NCBI GenBank assembly: GCA_023139025.1 | Contig: JAGLOH010000093.1 | Coordinates: forward strand, 1-7,777 | Origin: Candidatus Heimdallarchaeota archaeon | GTDB taxonomy: Archaea; Asgardarchaeota; Heimdallarchaeia; Heimdallarchaeales; Heimdallarchaeaceae | Length of the DNA: 7,777 bases | Reading direction: 5' to 3' | Shown: piece after piece, positions 6,035 through 7,777 of the stretch | Numbering within the stretch: position 1 is the stretch's first letter | Layout of the letters: each line of letters opens with the position of its first letter | The notes under the pieces: model-generated | Databases searched by the model: none | The model's input: the letters and a program-made list of their open reading frames with translations, nothing else | Told to the model about the DNA's origin: nothing | Program-made: the position numbers and the translations under genes

Positions 6035-6298
6035 TTAAAGGAAAGAACCTTTGTGCAAAAGAAGCTTAGTTAAGGATTTGTTATGCTCTTCTTTTAGAGC
6101 AGAGCGGAGGATATGATTCTTGTACTTATCATGATCTGATGAGTACTCATCTGCAAGAGTATAATTATACATATTCTCTGCAACCTGATTAAGAATCTGG
6201 AATAAGCTCTCTTCTTCAACAAACTCGTAATTATACAGTTCTTTTAATGCGTTGAAATTTCTTATTAGTTCATTTTTTTGTTCGACTTTCAATACCAT
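6035..6298 (-). CDS. Small helical protein, copy 2 of a paralogous pair (87 residues)
   Basis: The frame can be opened at GTG 6308-6310, but that codon is part of the GGGTGA ribosome-binding site (6307-6312). The ATG at 6296-6298, eight bases after it, is the right start. It gives exactly 87 residues beginning MVLKVEQKNELIRNF, which align end to end with copy 1 without a gap (about 30% identity). The protein is charged and helical, has no cysteine and carries no known motif. Its promoter (TATA at 6371-6381) faces the winged-helix regulator gene, and a 24-bp dyad covers the predicted transcript start, so this copy is a good candidate for control by that regulator. Identity of the family is unknown. 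Moderate divergence suggests an old duplication with both copies kept under selection. Confidence 0.82.
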   Translation of the reverse strand: MVLKVEQKNELIRNFNALKELYNYEFVEEESLFQILNQVAENMYNYTLADEYSSDHDKYKNHILRSALKEEHNKSLTKLLLHKGSFL

Positions 6299-6306
6299 TT
6301 TATTTT

Positions 6307-6312
6307 TCACCC
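6307..6312 (-). promoter_or_regulatory. GGGTGA ribosome-binding site deciding the start of the second 87-residue gene
   Basis: GGGTGA on the minus strand lies eight bases before the ATG at 6296-6298. It contains the GTG that a longer reading would use as start. The gap-free match to the paralogue independently supports the ATG. Confidence 0.7.
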
Positions 6313-6327
6313 GAATTTTCTTATTCC

Positions 6328-6351
6328 GAGATTGTCAATATTCTCAATCTC
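6328..6351. promoter_or_regulatory. 24-bp dyad, candidate operator in the divergent promoter region
   Basis: The left arm GAGATTG (6328-6334), a central AATATT (6337-6342) and the right arm CAATCTC (6345-6351) share one symmetry centre at 6339.5. Twenty of the 24 bases are symmetric; only the pairs at 6335-6336 and 6343-6344 break it. The right end coincides with the transcript start predicted from the TATA box at 6371-6381, a position where a bound protein would block transcription of the small gene. The divergent winged-helix regulator is the obvious candidate ligand (inference). Confidence 0.6.
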
Positions 6352-6370
6352 TGAGAACAACTTCCCACCC

Positions 6371-6381
6371 ATATATATAAA
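6371..6381 (-). promoter_or_regulatory. TATA box of the second 87-residue gene
   Basis: TTTATATATAT on the minus strand, with a predicted transcript start near 6351 and a leader of about 50 bases that includes the dyad and the GGGTGA site. The core is nearly symmetric, so weak use toward the plus strand is possible. Confidence 0.55.
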
Positions 6382-6400
6382 GATTTCTCACTGTGCGAAA

Positions 6401-6452
6401 ACAATATATTATATGAAGAAGTCATTCTTGTCCCAGCGAAAGTTTAATATAT
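6401..6452 (+). promoter_or_regulatory. TATA candidates of the winged-helix regulator gene
   Basis: Two elements fit. ACAATATATTATATG (6401-6415) would start transcription near 6434 and give a leader of about 54 bases. TTTAATATAT (6443-6452) would start it near 6473, immediately before the AGGTGA site at 6474-6479. The first leaves the ribosome-binding site well inside the mRNA; the second would leave it at the very 5' end. Confidence 0.45.
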
Positions 6453-6473
6453 GCTTCTGTGATAAAATTATAC

Positions 6474-6479
6474 AGGTGA
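6474..6479 (+). promoter_or_regulatory. AGGTGA ribosome-binding site of the winged-helix regulator
   Basis: AGGTGA with eight bases to the ATG at 6488. It shows that translation starts at MSTPGGYTD and that the open frame upstream (back to 6278) is not part of the protein. Confidence 0.7.
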
Positions 6480-6487
6480 AAAATAAC

Positions 6488-7381
6488 ATGAGCACACCAG
6501 GGGGATATACTGACGTTCCAGAAGATTACGATCATCTACTGAAACAAGTAGAGATAATTAAAGACCGAGAGAAAGTGGAGATGTTCTACGATCAAGGTTA
6601 TTGGCCAATTCTGGCGATTTTAAGAGAGGGGCGCTTATCAGTAAGAGAAATAACTGTTAAATCAAATCAACTTATTGAAAAAAAAGAATTACCCAAACTT
6701 AAAGAAAAATTAGAAAATTGGGAAATTCCTGAAGATAAAGAAAAATTAGAGAAGATTCTAAATAAAATATCTAATTGGGAAACACTTCAGATTAAAGATA
6801 AAGATAAAGAGTATACTAGAGTTCTTACTGAAGATAAAATTAGTAGCTTAATAAAAAAAGAGAAACTCTCCAAGGAAGAGTCTAAACTCATTAGAGATGT
6901 TTTGTTGTTGTATAAAATTGACAATCACAAGAAATCAGATAAGACAATCTATCGATATATAAACGAATTAACTCAAGCAGGTCTATTAATAAAAGCGGGG
7001 CAAAGAGTGATTACTGGAAAAACAGCTACAGAAACACTGTATGCACGAAATGCAAAAATTTACCTTTTGCGTCAACAGGCCCACGATACCTGGAAATGTG
7101 ATGAATGTAAAGCTACACTTGAAAAAGTTGGTGCACTTATTGGGCTATCTCAAAAAATTGACCAACCATCAGTAGATAGCTTAGCAAAACTTATGGCGAA
7201 AATAGATATGTTCCACGAAGACGAACAAATTAGACTATTTGAGCAAAATGAGAAGAAAGTTCTAGAAATCATTAAAGACTGTACTTTTAAGGAAACATCA
7301 CATATTTTAGAAACTTTCAAAATCATTTATTTGATGATGAATTCTCAAGAGTTCAAAGAAGAGCTAGAAGATTGCTGTTGA
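6488..7381 (+). CDS. Winged-helix transcriptional regulator with long helical insertion
   Basis: 297 residues from the ATG that follows AGGTGA. Residues about 28-56 (REKVEMFYDQGYWPILAILREGRLSVREIT) look like the first helices of an ArsR-like winged helix. About 148-166 (KKSDKTIYRYINELTQAGLL) reads as the recognition helix, and 167-195 (IKAGQRVITGKTATETLYARNAKIYLL) as the wing and following segment. Between the two halves is an insertion of about 90 mostly helical residues (57-147), very rich in K and E, with an internal repeat: LKEKLENWE (71-79) and LNKISNWE (91-98), each followed by a charged stretch. The C-terminal 100 residues are helical and hold CDEC (204-207) and a terminal CC. It is likely a DNA-binding regulator; the ligand is unknown. 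It is divergent from the small gene at 6035-6298, with a dyad between them. A broken paralogue follows at 7421-7560. Confidence 0.85.
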   Translation: MSTPGGYTDVPEDYDHLLKQVEIIKDREKVEMFYDQGYWPILAILREGRLSVREITVKSNQLIEKKELPKLKEKLENWEIPEDKEKLEKILNKISNWETLQIKDKDKEYTRVLTEDKISSLIKKEKLSKEESKLIRDVLLLYKIDNHKKSDKTIYRYINELTQAGLLIKAGQRVITGKTATETLYARNAKIYLLRQQAHDTWKCDECKATLEKVGALIGLSQKIDQPSVDSLAKLMAKIDMFHEDEQIRLFEQNEKKVLEIIKDCTFKETSHILETFKIIYLMMNSQEFKEELEDCC

Positions 7382-7406
7382 ATCAGTTTATAATCTCTTC
7401 TTAACA

Positions 7407-7417
7407 TTTTATTTTTT
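7407..7417 (+). terminator. Poly-T terminator after the winged-helix regulator
   Basis: TTTTATTTTTT begins about 26 bases after the stop codon at 7379-7381, typical for U-tract termination in archaea. It lies just before the pseudogene remnant. Confidence 0.5.
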
Positions 7418-7420
7418 ACC

Positions 7421-7560
7421 AAGACTAAAAAAAACATATCAAAGATCATGTTAAAACTGGCTTTATTGCTCAAGCAAGTCAAAGAGTTGTACTTGGTTAA
7501 AACACTTTACAGAAGCACTTTTTACATGAACAGCATCATTATTTTTACAAGGGACCTTAT
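7421..7560 (+). pseudogene. Decayed fragment of a second winged-helix regulator (paralogue of the upstream gene)
   Basis: In the frame from 7432 the translation reads K-HIKDHVKTGFIAQASQRVVLG and then a stop at 7498. It aligns without gaps with residues about 156-177 of the intact regulator (R-YINELTQAGLLIKAGQRVITG), sharing the G...A.QRV..G pattern. After a shift of reading frame (about two extra bases compared with the intact gene near 7498-7510), the match continues as TEALFT-stop-TASLFLQ (from 7509) against TETLYARNAKIYLLRQ. The stop there, TGA, aligns with CGA (Arg) in the intact gene, a single-base change. At least one frameshift and one nonsense change are present, and the N-terminal half is missing or no longer recognisable. 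This is a remnant of a tandem copy or of a related regulator, not a working gene. Confidence 0.72.
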
Positions 7561-7570
7561 TACAAGGTAA

Positions 7571-7579
7571 GTATATATA
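7571..7579 (+). promoter_or_regulatory. TATA box of the Cys-rich gene
   Basis: GTATATATA, centred about 29 bases before the ATG at 7604, so the transcript would begin within a few bases of the start codon. No GGTGA site is present, as expected for a leaderless or nearly leaderless mRNA. Confidence 0.5.
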
Positions 7580-7603
7580 GTACTAATATTCTAGCCGTGT
7601 ATT

Positions 7604-7777
7604 ATGACAGAAATAGCATATCACTTAGTTTGTGACTGCAAGCTATCAGTTAATGCTTATTGCTGTCCAGTTGGGTTGCTTAAACCAACTACTAAGCACA
7701 ATTATGACTACTACCATTGTTCTTATTGTGATTTTGACTATATTTGTGACCATTCCATCAAAATAGAATTTGATTAT
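7604..7777 (+). CDS. Partial Cys-rich, probably zinc-binding small protein (C-terminal end outside window)
   Basis: The frame is open from ATG 7604 to the window edge, giving 58 residues. Cysteines come in pairs: CDC (10-12), CC (20-21), CSYC (39-42), then C48 with H50, alongside H32 and H38. This spacing suggests one or two zinc-ribbon-like sites. The segment KHNYDYYHCSYCDFDYICDH (31-50) is very aromatic. No family is recognised, and nothing hints at an enzyme. The start is supported by a TATA box at 7571-7579 at the distance expected for a leaderless mRNA. It could be a free zinc-binding domain or the N-terminus of a larger regulator; the missing end would decide. It follows the regulator pseudogene and shows no similarity to it. 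Confidence 0.68.
   Translation, partial: MTEIAYHLVCDCKLSVNAYCCPVGLLKPTTKHNYDYYHCSYCDFDYICDHSIKIEFDY

Noticed and set aside
6037..6052. Short inverted repeat AAAGG...CCTTT around the stop of the second 87-residue gene
   Set aside because: A five-base A/T-rich stem without a following T-run is too weak to call a terminator.
5667..6298. Toxin-antitoxin pair formed by the two small genes
   Set aside because: The proteins are paralogues of equal length, have separate promoters and lie about 100 bases apart. Neither shows a toxin or antitoxin motif.
6278..6487. N-terminal extension of the winged-helix regulator by 70 residues
   Set aside because: The extension crosses the divergent promoter, the dyad and the start of the small gene on the other strand. 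The AGGTGA site at 6474-6479 places the start at 6488.
7448..7570. Plus-strand open frame of 40 codons starting MLKLALLL
   Set aside because: The region's similarity to the upstream regulator is in other phases, so this frame is a by-product of the decayed gene. No ribosome-binding site precedes it.
1..7777. tRNA, rRNA, CRISPR array, insertion sequence or attachment site
   Set aside because: I saw no tRNA-like cloverleaf, no regularly spaced repeats, no transposase and no direct repeats bordering a segment. Reading by eye could miss a diverged ncRNA.

Overview
The window is AT-rich and reads as archaeal chromosome. Three signs support this. TATA-box-like elements (TTTATA, TTTAAA, TATATA) lie about 25 to 30 bases before likely transcription starts. 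Several genes carry a GGTGA ribosome-binding site that matches the usual archaeal 16S rRNA 3' end, while others look leaderless. Poly-T tracts follow several stop codons. The gene content (a large winged-helix regulator, several small unassigned proteins, a coiled-coil/winged-helix protein, an orphan ParB) fits an Asgard-type or related uncultivated archaeon. No ribosomal or other marker gene is present, so the lineage is a guess.

Left part, 1-2704, all on the minus strand. At the left edge is the N-terminal part of an unidentified membrane protein (1-336). A classical short-chain dehydrogenase (380-1186) lies upstream of it. Next come an orphan ParB/Spo0J-family protein with an added C-terminal Cys/His cluster (1373-2467) and a 73-residue acidic protein (2474-2695). 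The last two form a tight operon: the stop codon of the small gene lies inside the ribosome-binding site of parB. A perfect 8-bp inverted repeat stands just upstream of this operon's TATA box.

Middle part, 2705-4691. A roughly 300-base divergent spacer separates the parB operon from a DegV-family fatty-acid-binding protein on the plus strand (3000-3872), which is probably leaderless. It converges, with a 12-base gap, on a minus-strand class I SAM-dependent methyltransferase (3885-4691).

Right part, 4767-7777. On the minus strand are a coiled-coil protein ending in a winged helix (4767-5546) and two small paralogues (5667-5930 and 6035-6298). Once the second start is corrected, both paralogues are exactly 87 residues and align without gaps. 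Divergent from the second is a 297-residue winged-helix regulator with a long helical insertion (6488-7381). The shared promoter region holds a 24-bp dyad at the expected transcription start of the small gene, which suggests a regulator/target pair. Downstream is a decayed fragment of a second copy of the same regulator (about 7421-7560), then the start of a Cys-rich, probably zinc-binding protein that runs off the window (7604-7777).

The best candidate for an undescribed system is the small paralogue pair with its divergent winged-helix regulator and dyad operator. The orphan ParB operon with its own palindrome comes second. Functions in both are inferred from layout and are not shown by recognised catalytic domains.
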